Source of the DNA: Methanobrevibacter sp. | Lineage (GTDB): Archaea; Methanobacteriota; Methanobacteria; Methanobacteriales; Methanobacteriaceae | Assembly (NCBI GenBank): GCA_017652345.1 | Contig: JAGCBE010000434.1 | Coordinates: 1 to 8,698, forward strand | Reading direction: 5' to 3' | Length of the DNA stretch: 8,698 nt | Part shown: piece after piece, positions 1-5,411 of the stretch | Layout of the letters: each line of letters begins with the position of its first letter | Numbering within the stretch: the first letter of the stretch is position 1 | Notes under the pieces: model-generated | What the model was told of the DNA's origin: nothing | The model's input: only the letters and a program-made list of their open reading frames with translations | Databases searched by the model: none | Program-made: the position numbers and the translations under genes

Positions 1-141
1 AGTAAGGCAACCGGCTATTGTCATAGGCTTAACATAATAATCAATCTGCTCACGTATAGCAGCAGAAAGGCGGTTAAATCGCTGAGTAGTAAGGCAAACC
101 ATCTTATGTTGCTTACGTTCCTGGCAGATTTCCTGAAGAAC
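1..141. repeat. Direct terminal repeat, left copy (circular-contig overlap)
   Basis: These 141 bases recur exactly at 8558-8698. The reading frame of the Zot-type ATPase continues through the junction without a break when the copies are merged, so this is redundancy from linearising a circle of 8,557 bp, not a biological terminal repeat. A 141-base overlap fits a de Bruijn assembler with k = 141; that origin is inference. Confidence 0.97.
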
Positions 142-669
142 TTCAGGAGGAAAATTTTTTGACTCAGCTGAATTAAACCAGTTTTGAGCCTCATCAAGTA
201 TAACAATAGTACCATCTTTTCCATTATCTTGGAAAACAAAATCCTCAGGACCCTGAATAGTTTCCGAATCAATACCAGTTAAATCAATATTAGAAAGAAC
301 TCGAACTAAAGGAAATTTTCTTTTAATACGATGAAGCATTTCAACCAGTGCAATACTTTTACCGCTACCCTGAACACCAGTAAAACACCAAAGACCATAT
401 AAATCAAACTCATCAGGATCCGACGCAAAGCGATCAAGAACAAAACGCTGCGGAAAATCAAAAAAAATACGTATAAGAAAATGCCGAGTTTTTGAAGTAT
501 CGATATAAGAACGCTTTTTAAAATGCATCTTCTTAAAAAAGCGATAGTAAATAAGAAAGCCAAGACAAGAAAGAAAAAAAGGAATAAGAAGAGAAAAAAC
601 GGATAAAATAAGAAATGCGAAAATTTTAAAAACAAACACAAGTATGGGCAAAGTAGCTTTAAGAAACAT
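1..669 (-). CDS. Zot/pI-like morphogenesis ATPase, N-terminal part (gene crosses the circle junction)
   Basis: This is the inner-membrane assembly ATPase of filamentous phages, thought to power strand extrusion and coat loading. Joined to 8348-8557 it encodes 292 aa; this part holds residues 1-223. The start ATG at 669-667 follows an AATGGGGTG ribosome site that carries the stop of the pVI-like gene. Residues 4-43 are almost all hydrophobic (one or two membrane helices), followed by a basic stretch (FFKKMHFKKR). Walker A is GVQGSGKS at residues 98-105. Walker B is IVILDEAQN at 155-163. A TTQ signature occurs at 194-196, as in Zot/FtsK-like ATPases. In Ff pI the membrane helix lies C-terminal to the ATPase; here it is N-terminal and I see no C-terminal helix. 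Position directly after the pIII-like and pVI-like genes is typical of inoviruses. Identification is strong. Confidence 0.93.
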   Translation of the reverse strand, partial: MFLKATLPILVFVFKIFAFLILSVFSLLIPFFLSCLGFLIYYRFFKKMHFKKRSYIDTSKTRHFLIRIFFDFPQRFVLDRFASDPDEFDLYGLWCFTGVQGSGKSIALVEMLHRIKRKFPLVRVLSNIDLTGIDSETIQGPEDFVFQDNGKDGTIVILDEAQNWFNSAESKNFPPEVLQEICQERKQHKMVCLTTQRFNRLSAAIREQIDYYVKPMTIAGCLT

Positions 670-681
670 AAAAACACCCCA

Positions 682-945
682 TTAAGTAGAAGATATTTCA
701 GGAATAAAAGACTTTATCCTTAAGAAAATAGCCCAAGCAATTCTAAACTGAATTAAAATAATTTTTATCTCAAAGAGAGTAGCGAGGGAACGCATCGGAA
801 GGAAAAACGCAACACCTTCCATAAATCCGGCAATACCTGATAATAAATCTTCAGGAAGTTCAAAACCGAAAGAAGGAAGAAGAGAGAAAAGACCGAAAAC
901 AATTTTAAAAACAACATTGAAAATAAAAAGTGTTATAGATAACAT
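682..945 (-). CDS. pVI-like minor virion protein (87 aa, hydrophobic)
   Basis: This 87-aa protein has three hydrophobic segments (about residues 2-24, 34-50 and 56-77) and a Pro-containing FFLPM motif at 47-51, ending basic then polar (RIKSFIPEISST). In inoviruses a small hydrophobic protein between the adsorption protein and Zot is pVI, which with pIII caps and releases the virion. The call rests on position and profile, since no catalytic motif is expected. ATG at 945 follows AATGGGGTGATCTT, and that ribosome site begins with the stop codon of the pIII-like gene (958-960), so translation is probably coupled. Its own stop in turn overlaps the ribosome site of Zot. Confidence 0.75.
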   Translation of the reverse strand: MLSITLFIFNVVFKIVFGLFSLLPSFGFELPEDLLSGIAGFMEGVAFFLPMRSLATLFEIKIILIQFRIAWAIFLRIKSFIPEISST

Positions 946-957
946 AAGATCACCCCA

Positions 958-2700
958 TTACTTACTAGCTGTTTTATCATCAAATATATCATGAGAAACA
1001 TCAAAGGTATTTGCAACGTTACCAATAAGACCAGGCAAGGACTTATATAAACCAAGAAGAAAACAAGTCCAAATAATGAAAGAAATAATAGTATGGATCC
1101 ATGTTCTATACTTTGCATAAAGCTTGAAACTAAAAACAGAAACTTTAGAACCAGCAATTGAAACAGACCAATCAGGAACCGACTCTGAGAAAGAAACATT
1201 ATCTAAAAACGCTGGATCAGAATCATCAAACTGATTTAAAAAATCAGAAACAATACCTGATTCACTACCAGCAGGAGCCGAACGAGATAAAGCGACCTCA
1301 GGATTATAATATTCATACACTTCCCCATCGCCATCCGTATCAATGCCGCACTTCTCAAAGAAATCATCTGAAAACAAAGTACCAAGCTGATTAATTACAG
1401 GAAACTTTGAATCTAATTCAACAGAAAACTCGTCAGCCCAATCAGATAAAAATTGATCAGTATCATCCTGAGTTGTCTGATCTATCTCAACTGAAACTGT
1501 ATCAGCTTGTAAAGCTTCAATAATATCGTCCATCTTCTGAAGCAAAGGATTAATATCAGTTCCAGAAGGAACACCGCCATTATTAACAACAGTAGCAGTA
1601 AAATTAATACTATCAATCTTCTCAATTAAAGCACTCGTATTATCATAAATAGAATTAGTAATCTGAATAACACCGCGAAGAATATCACGAAGAATAGAAG
1701 TAATAGTATCATCATTAACATCATCAGTAATTAAGGAAGTATCTGAATCATCAGTAACAGTATGAATACCATAACGATGATGAGCCAACTCCTGAGAACG
1801 ATCACGAGTAACAGTTACAATATACTGATTAATAAATTCGGAATAAAGAGAATCAAGCTTATTTTTTAAAATATTAGCATTTTCCTGAGTCTGAGAAGGT
1901 AAAGAAACAAAAGAAAGCCACTGGGGAAGATAATGAATAAAACTAGTTAAGGAACCGCCGTAATTATGATAAAAATCAATTAAAGATTTAAGCTTACTGG
2001 AAACAATATAAGAAGGCAATTCAGATAGTTTATTATTATCTATAATCCATTGATAAAAGGCCTCCATTGAAGTGTCAGAACCAACAATAAAACCAGTCAA
2101 TTGATAAGAATCAGAAGGAAGAGGAGAAAAAGAAGGAATAAGATTAAAAGAGTAATTAACAACTGCAGCGGAGTAATAAAAGGTATAAGCTTTACCAGGA
2201 GAAGAATCAGTTGCATCGTAAACCTTACCGACACCACCAGAAACAGAAAATAACACAACATCACAAGAATAAGAAGAATTATAGGATAAATTAGAAAAAT
2301 CATAAGATGATAAATCAGAAATATTAATCGAAGTATTAACACTATTTCTGAAAGTAGCTTGACCAGAAGAAGTAAAAACAATAGAATAATAATGTGTAGA
2401 ATAATAATCAGGAAAACCAGAGAAAGAACCAACAACAGTTGAAGATTTATCTAAAAGAAAAATAGAACCATCTGAAAAAGCAGAAATAAAACAATAATAT
2501 TGAGACAAATCAAATGATTCATTATAATCAAGAGAAGATAAAGTATTAAGAATATCAGACTGATGGAGAGAAAATTCAGAATTATAAAAATCAAACCCAG
2601 CAAATTGAACAGCAAAAACAGTTCTTAAAGGCAAAGAGAAAACAAAACAAAAAGATAAAACAAAAGCGAGACACAAAGATAAAAGCTTTTTAAACTTCAT
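958..2700 (-). CDS. pIII-like adsorption/minor coat protein with signal peptide and C-terminal anchor
   Basis: This 580-aa protein is the likely receptor-binding tip protein. I choose the ATG at 2700 because AAAGGA lies a suitable distance upstream and the product begins with a textbook signal peptide: basic n-region MKFKK, a long hydrophobic core and a VFA cleavage site near residue 30. The upstream ATG at 2739 lies in the terminator and would spoil the signal. The mature N-terminal half is rich in Ser, Tyr, Asp and Asn with few charged residues, like a surface domain. Residues 454-460 (DTDGDGE) resemble a DxDxDG calcium loop. A helix at about 535-559 (IHTIISFIIW...) anchors the C-terminus, leaving a short acidic tail. 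Position between major coat and pVI/Zot fits gene III. The target receptor cannot be read from sequence. Confidence 0.85.
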   Translation of the reverse strand: MKFKKLLSLCLAFVLSFCFVFSLPLRTVFAVQFAGFDFYNSEFSLHQSDILNTLSSLDYNESFDLSQYYCFISAFSDGSIFLLDKSSTVVGSFSGFPDYYSTHYYSIVFTSSGQATFRNSVNTSINISDLSSYDFSNLSYNSSYSCDVVLFSVSGGVGKVYDATDSSPGKAYTFYYSAAVVNYSFNLIPSFSPLPSDSYQLTGFIVGSDTSMEAFYQWIIDNNKLSELPSYIVSSKLKSLIDFYHNYGGSLTSFIHYLPQWLSFVSLPSQTQENANILKNKLDSLYSEFINQYIVTVTRDRSQELAHHRYGIHTVTDDSDTSLITDDVNDDTITSILRDILRGVIQITNSIYDNTSALIEKIDSINFTATVVNNGGVPSGTDINPLLQKMDDIIEALQADTVSVEIDQTTQDDTDQFLSDWADEFSVELDSKFPVINQLGTLFSDDFFEKCGIDTDGDGEVYEYYNPEVALSRSAPAGSESGIVSDFLNQFDDSDPAFLDNVSFSESVPDWSVSIAGSKVSVFSFKLYAKYRTWIHTIISFIIWTCFLLGLYKSLPGLIGNVANTFDVSHDIFDDKTASK

Positions 2701-2724
2701 AAAATCACGTCCTTTCATTAAGAT

Positions 2725-2759
2725 AAAAAAAAGACGCAACTTTACTAAGTCACGTCTTT
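2725..2759 (-). terminator. Intrinsic terminator between major coat gene and pIII-like gene
   Basis: On the minus strand an AAAGACG...CGTCTTT stem continues inward through two G-T wobble pairs and ACTT/AAGT to an AGTA loop, giving 13 pairs (2759-2747 with 2742-2730) followed by a run of T. Ff phages also have a terminator directly after gene VIII, keeping coat transcripts abundant and gene III scarce. Placement and structure agree. Confidence 0.9.
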
Positions 2760-2788
2760 AGGAATTGCATCCAAACGCACAATCCGAG

Positions 2789-2971
2789 TTATGCACCGCG
2801 AATCATTGAGAGAACCCAACCGATTGCCTTTCTGATTGCAGTTATACCGAATACAGCCGGGAAAACTGTAGGGATAAGAGCAACAATAGCTGAGTAAATG
2901 ACTGTGTAGTCAATACCGCTGAGGTTAGTGGTTAACTGTTCAACGAGATTTACAGCTGTTTCACCATCCAT
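2789..2971 (-). CDS. Major coat protein candidate (pVIII-like, 60 aa)
   Basis: This 60-aa protein has the build of an inovirus major coat: an acidic amphipathic N-terminus (D2, E4, E11, D21), one hydrophobic segment at about 22-46 and a C-terminal basic segment (R47, K48, R58) that would face the DNA. It has no cleavable signal peptide, unlike Ff pVIII but like Pf3 coat. The ATG at 2971 follows AAAGGGGG, a strong ribosome site built into the last codons of the preceding gene. A strong terminator directly downstream suits a highly made product. The neighbouring 93-aa protein is the alternative coat candidate, but it is longer and its N-terminus looks disordered. Confidence 0.82.
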   Translation of the reverse strand: MDGETAVNLVEQLTTNLSGIDYTVIYSAIVALIPTVFPAVFGITAIRKAIGWVLSMIRGA

Positions 2972-2975
2972 GATA

Positions 2976-3257
2976 TTAAACCCCCTTTCCGAAGAATGTT
3001 CGTAGAATCACGATTGAAAGAACAACCGCAATTGATACCAAAAGAATCCCGAACTGATAAAGCTGAATTTGTTCAATTGTCTGAACAGACTTTAAAAGTT
3101 CGTCGCTGGTTGTATCAGCAACAGTTGTAAAAACATCTGATAAAGAAGTTTCAACCTCTTCCCCTTCAACTTCCGGAATCTGAGTTGAAGGGGCTTCAGT
3201 AAACTGTTCCTGTTCTGAAACTGAAGTAACTTCAGTAAATTCAGCTTGCGTTTCCAT
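2976..3257 (-). CDS. Acidic single-pass membrane protein, minor coat candidate (93 aa)
   Basis: I do not recognise a family. Residues 1-53 contain about 15 Asp/Glu and no Lys or Arg and are rich in Thr, Ser and Gln, so are probably extended or disordered. A helix at about 68-85 crosses the membrane, followed by a short basic tail (RTFFGKGV). That is the inside-positive topology of inovirus coat proteins inserted without a signal peptide. Position just before the major coat gene matches Ff genes VII and IX, so a minor end-cap protein is the likeliest role. The ribosome site before ATG 3257 is weak (GGTAAG). The stop sits 4 bases before the next start. Confidence 0.6.
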   Translation of the reverse strand: METQAEFTEVTSVSEQEQFTEAPSTQIPEVEGEEVETSLSDVFTTVADTTSDELLKSVQTIEQIQLYQFGILLVSIAVVLSIVILRTFFGKGV

Positions 3258-3259
3258 AA

Positions 3260-3550
3260 TTACTTACCAGGGGAAACAATTCTGAGTGATGAAAGAACCG
3301 GCTTATTTTCAACGAGAGTGTAATTAATAGCTACTTCTTTATCAACTAACTGCATATGATCTTTATAATCAAGTCCTGTTATACGCTTGAAATCATCTTT
3401 TTTTATCATGATTATTTCAGCCGATTTTCCGAATGTATCGGGAACACCATCAACAACAAGGGATATTCTGCATTTATCCCAGTCAACATCTTTTCCATTG
3501 TCTAACGTCATAGATCCGGCTTTAATTTTTGTTCCAACTACTAAATTCAT
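3260..3550 (-). CDS. Putative ssDNA-binding protein (pV-like, 96 aa)
   Basis: This 96-aa soluble protein lacks a signal or membrane segment and looks beta-rich: GTKIKAG near the start, alternating hydrophobic strands, and a C-terminal strand ending in a basic SPGK tail. Size, predicted beta content and position upstream of the coat genes match gene V-type OB-fold proteins, which coat newly made viral strands and can repress translation of phage mRNAs. I see no diagnostic motif, so the call rests on context and overall character. The ATG at 3550 follows AAAGGATG at good spacing. The stop is 2 bases from the start of the 93-aa gene. Confidence 0.6.
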   Translation of the reverse strand: MNLVVGTKIKAGSMTLDNGKDVDWDKCRISLVVDGVPDTFGKSAEIIMIKKDDFKRITGLDYKDHMQLVDKEVAINYTLVENKPVLSSLRIVSPGK

Positions 3551-3564
3551 AAAACAACATCCTT

Positions 3565-3762
3565 TCAGTCATTAGAAGAAGCTGAACCGTTTAAGCATCT
3601 TTGGAACTTTGCATTGTCCTGCTGTAAGTTTGCAAGCTTCTTATTAAGTGTTTTGTTTTCGCGCTTTAACATTGCTACATTGATTAACCAGCAGCCAATA
3701 ATAATATAAAGCATCACTGGAGAATTAACAAAGTCAATGAAAGCAATTAATTTTTCTTGCAT
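3565..3762 (-). CDS. Small membrane protein with C-terminal coiled coil (65 aa)
   Basis: This is the first gene of the structural operon and I do not recognise a family. A membrane helix at about residues 14-32 is followed by a charged helix with residues L32, L39, L46 and F53 at exact heptad spacing, predicting a coiled coil to about residue 57, then a polar tail. It could be a minor virion cap, an assembly-site partner of Zot, or a host-envelope protein. ATG 3762 follows AAAAGGGGTCG. The gene is preceded by a leader of about 185 nt from the repressor-controlled promoter. Confidence 0.7.
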   Translation of the reverse strand: MQEKLIAFIDFVNSPVMLYIIIGCWLINVAMLKRENKTLNKKLANLQQDNAKFQRCLNGSASSND

Positions 3763-3949
3763 TGAAATCGACCCCTTTTAATTACATGATTAATTGAACT
3801 TGTCCCCGAAGGGAGAGCCGGCGTCTATGCTTCCACAAAGCCGACTCAATACAAGTGTTATGATAACTGCTAAGGGCTAACTTAAGCAGTAATCAACGTT
3901 GTAGGGATATGAGATAATAAGGGAGATTATTCATAAATGAATAATCTAT
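3763..3949 (-). promoter_or_regulatory. Structured 5' leader of the structural operon
   Basis: About 185 noncoding bases separate the predicted transcript start from the first gene. Read on the minus strand, the leader can form a hairpin from the perfect AGATTATTCAT-AA-ATGAATAATCT repeat (3924-3947), a CTGCT(T)AAG/CTTAGCAG hairpin (3889-3867), a GTCGGC/GCCGGC stem (3845-3817) and a TCCC-TTCG-GGGA tetraloop hairpin (3814-3803). A GTTATGATAAC repeat lies at 3857-3867. No long U run follows, so it is not an obvious attenuator. An origin, packaging, attachment or protein-binding RNA role is possible. Confidence 0.45.
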
Positions 3950-4007
3950 GCTTATAGTATAATTCAGTAATGAATAAAAGTCAACTGTAAAATATTCATA
4001 TATGATA
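3924..4007. promoter_or_regulatory. Three-site operator array for the HTH repressor
   Basis: Three copies of an inverted repeat ATTCA-N4-TGAAT begin at 3929, 3962 and 3994, that is 33 and 32 bases apart, about three helical turns each. Copy 1 is perfect and extends to 11-base arms (3924-3947). Copy 2 (3962-3975) is perfect. Copy 3 (3994-4007) ends TGATA. Copy 2 lies in the spacer of the structural promoter and copy 3 covers the -10 of the repressor promoter, resembling the three-site layout of lambda OR. The binding protein is inferred to be the adjacent HTH regulator. Confidence 0.8.
3956..3984 (-). promoter_or_regulatory. Structural-operon promoter, TTGACT-17-TATACT
   Basis: On the minus strand TTGACT (3984-3979) and TATACT (3961-3956) are separated by exactly 17 bases. 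Operator copy 2 (3962-3975) fills most of the spacer, so bound repressor would exclude RNA polymerase. Predicted start is near 3949. Confidence 0.8.
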
Positions 4008-4035
4008 TAGTTTGTATAAATATACAAAAAGGGAG
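4003..4035 (+). promoter_or_regulatory. Repressor promoter (extended -10) and ribosome binding site
   Basis: TGA-TATAGT (4003-4011) is an extended -10 with no good -35. It is nearly identical to the extended -10 of the second regulator at 6007-6015. Operator copy 3 overlaps it, implying autoregulation. GGGAG at 4031-4035 is 10 bases before ATG 4046 but only one base from ATG 4037, which decides the start at 4046. Confidence 0.6.
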
Positions 4036-4045
4036 TATGAATATT

Positions 4046-4372
4046 ATGTATAATAGATTAAAAGACCTTAGAGAAGATAAAGATATAAAACAAAGTGATG
4101 TAGCAAAAATAATAAATACTTCAACTGCATACTATGGAGCATATGAAATAGGAAAAAGAGATATACCATTTGAAAGAGTAATTGAACTTGCGAAGTTCTA
4201 TGATGTTAGTTTAGATTACATAGCAGAGAGAACCAATGACAAAGGCGGTTTGCGATCAATGAGAATTGACCAGGAAGAAAAAAAGCTGCTTGAATTATTC
4301 AAGCAACTACCGCAGAATGAAAAGAATTTAATATTAGAACTGCTAAGATCACTAAACCGTAAGTTTAAATAG
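4046..4372 (+). CDS. HTH_3 (cI/Xre-type) transcriptional repressor, 108 aa
   Basis: The N-terminal half is a classic Cro/CI helix-turn-helix: RLKDLREDKDIKQ, then SDVAKIINTSTAYYGAYEIGKRDIP (recognition region about residues 17-40) and IELAKFYDVSLDYI to residue 58. The C-terminal part (EEKKLLELFKQLPQNEKNLILELLRSL, about 76-102) is helical and probably dimerises the protein. It has no LexA-type peptidase domain, so RecA-driven self-cleavage is unlikely. It faces away from the structural operon with three operators between, so it most likely represses virion genes and itself, giving immunity or a carrier state. I prefer ATG 4046 over 4037 because of ribosome-site spacing. Confidence 0.9.
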   Translation: MYNRLKDLREDKDIKQSDVAKIINTSTAYYGAYEIGKRDIPFERVIELAKFYDVSLDYIAERTNDKGGLRSMRIDQEEKKLLELFKQLPQNEKNLILELLRSLNRKFK

Positions 4373-4629
4373 TCGGGATGCTTGCGCACCCGAAAGTAAA
4401 CAACAGTAAAGCGCATAATTTAAAAGGCAATTAAGGCGCGCCCCCTACCGACAGGAGAAAACAAGGTACTCTGCACGCGTGCATAGCTACGCTGAACAGA
4501 TTTACCGACAAGAAGCCAATCTGGGGCGATGCCCCAGCCCCCATAGTTAGTTACTGGCAAACGCAAAAGAAAAAGAGCAGAACCGCGAAGTTCTGCACTA
4601 ATTCGGAGAAAGTCTAAAAAATGAGAAAA
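4373..4629. other. Noncoding region with GC-rich hairpin, palindrome and direct repeats (possible origin)
   Basis: No gene is visible on either strand. From left to right it holds a hairpin CGGG(A)TGC-TTGC-GCACCCG directly after the repressor stop (4375-4393), a GGCGCGCC palindrome (4435-4442), TACCGACA twice (4446-4453 and 4503-4510), a perfect 12-base palindrome TGCACGCGTGCA (4472-4483), and CTGGGGC-GAT-GCCCCAG (4531-4547) leading into CCCCAGCCCCCA (4542-4553). That 12-mer recurs exactly at 8292-8303 beside rep. GC content is clearly above the surrounding genes. Replication origin, second-strand origin or packaging element are all possible. Confidence 0.55.
4562..4596 (-). terminator. Intrinsic terminator of the small-gene operon
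   Basis: On the minus strand GCAGAAC-TTCGCG-GTTCTGC (4596-4577) is a perfect 7-bp stem followed by TCTTTTTCTTTT. It lies about 34 bases after the stop of the last gene of the 4630-5856 operon. Confidence 0.8.
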
Positions 4630-4866
4630 TCACTCTGTTATGTTTTCGTCCTGGAACTCATCAGATCCAAAAGGACGAGTTTGTAAAGCTTCCGAAACAT
4701 AATCAATAAAAGAATCAGTATCAACAGTATTATAAACTTCCATCATAAAAACAAAGAACCGTGCACCATCTTCAGTCTTGATCATGTTTTGAAAGTCTTT
4801 ACAAAGCTGCTTAAGTCGCTGCTTTTCGGCAGCGTCAGAAATGCAGCTGTTCACCTTCCGTTTCAA
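4630..4866 (-). CDS. Hypothetical small helical protein, TTG start (78 aa)
   Basis: I do not recognise this protein. Its N-terminus is strongly basic (KRKV...KQRLKQLCK) and its C-terminus acidic (FGSDEFQDENITE), with helical stretches between, which would suit a nucleic-acid or protein adaptor. The frame is open upstream to an ATG at 5010, but that part lies inside the preceding gene. The real start is almost certainly TTG at 4866-4864, because a full AAGGAGGTGA ribosome site stands 8 bases before it. The gene thus overlaps the end of its neighbour by 32 bases. It is last in the operon before the 4577-4596 terminator. Confidence 0.7.
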   Translation of the reverse strand: MKRKVNSCISDAAEKQRLKQLCKDFQNMIKTEDGARFFVFMMEVYNTVDTDSFIDYVSEALQTRPFGSDEFQDENITE

Positions 4867-5101
4867 TCGGTTCACCTCCTTCCTGTTCCGCACTGGAAGG
4901 CGGAACGTTACTAGTGTTAGAAAAGTGTCCTTTTGCGAAATCGTTGTAAAATCCGGTAAGCAGCTGTATGTGCTCACTGGTGAGATAGTCGCGGTAAAGG
5001 AAACGAGCATTTTTAATTAGCTGAGGCAATTCCCAGCCGTGCTTGTAGTAACCCAGGTTAGCGAACTTGTAAAGAGAATTTAATAAAATGTTTTCGTCCA
5101 T
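4835..5101 (-). CDS. Hypothetical protein (88 aa)
   Basis: No family is recognised. Residues 1-60 look helical with aromatic residues (LGYYKHGWELPQLI, FLYRDYL, LLTGFYNDFAKGHF). Residues 61-85 form an acidic, probably disordered tail (Pro, Glu, Gly rich) whose codons also hold the ribosome site of the next gene, so the tail sequence may be shaped by that. Of several in-frame ATGs I choose 5101 because GGTGA lies 6 bases before it and the start follows the previous stop by one base. Upstream Mets are inside the preceding gene. Confidence 0.7.
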   Translation of the reverse strand: MDENILLNSLYKFANLGYYKHGWELPQLIKNARFLYRDYLTSEHIQLLTGFYNDFAKGHFSNTSNVPPSSAEQEGGEPIETEGEQLHF

Positions 5102-5102
5102 A

Positions 5103-5378
5103 TCATTCACCATCATAGAAACCGGAATCAGGCAACTCCCGCCAAAACTCTGAGAGATCACAACCGCCATCACGATCAGAAATAAAATTAACAACATCAC
5201 GAGTTTTAACATAGCTAAAATTAAAAGCTACACAAGAATCAGTAATATCAAAAGATTCAATCTGAGGAATACCATCAAGTTCATAATGAACACAAGGTAA
5301 ATCAGTGAAGTCAATAAAAGTAACATTATCTTCAAAAATAGAAGAACCATCAGAAAACTTTGCAGAAATCATAAACAT
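5103..5378 (-). CDS. Hypothetical acidic beta-rich protein (91 aa)
   Basis: No family is recognised. It is acidic, with an Asp-rich, strand-like pattern (FSDGSSIFEDNVTFIDF, YELDG, SFDITDSCVAF), and has no signal or membrane segment. The pattern IF-x-D-x-V-T and a later DG also occur in the 70-aa product of the gene just upstream in the operon, so the two may be distant paralogues. An ATG at 5390 is in frame but overlaps the AAGGATG ribosome site, so the ATG at 5378, 11 bases past AAGGA, is the better start. Confidence 0.65.
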   Translation of the reverse strand: MFMISAKFSDGSSIFEDNVTFIDFTDLPCVHYELDGIPQIESFDITDSCVAFNFSYVKTRDVVNFISDRDGGCDLSEFWRELPDSGFYDGE

Positions 5379-5411
5379 AAAAAACAACATCCTTATTAAT
5401 TAACGCCCCAA

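Noticed and set aside
1..141. Biological terminal repeats of a linear genome
   Set aside because: The repeat splits a gene whose frame is restored by circularisation and its length equals a common assembler k-mer, so it is an artefact of linearising a circle.
21..272. 83-aa minus-strand frame over the Zot gene
   Set aside because: It overlaps the Zot ATPase frame that carries Walker A, Walker B and TTQ motifs, so it is an alternative-frame artefact.
306..677. 123-aa very hydrophobic minus-strand frame beginning near the Zot start
   Set aside because: The Zot frame over the same bases has the ribosome site and the ATPase motifs; the Phe/Leu-rich product of the other frame reflects AT-rich DNA.
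2097..2435. 112-aa hydrophobic minus-strand frame inside the pIII-like gene
   Set aside because: It is an out-of-frame shadow of a Ser/Tyr/Asp-rich coding region; its Leu/Ile-rich composition comes from reading AT-rich codons in another frame, and it has no ribosome site.
3902..3940. 13-codon leader peptide in the structural-operon leader
   Set aside because: The ATG lies in the operator repeat without a ribosome site and shows no attenuator-like codon run.
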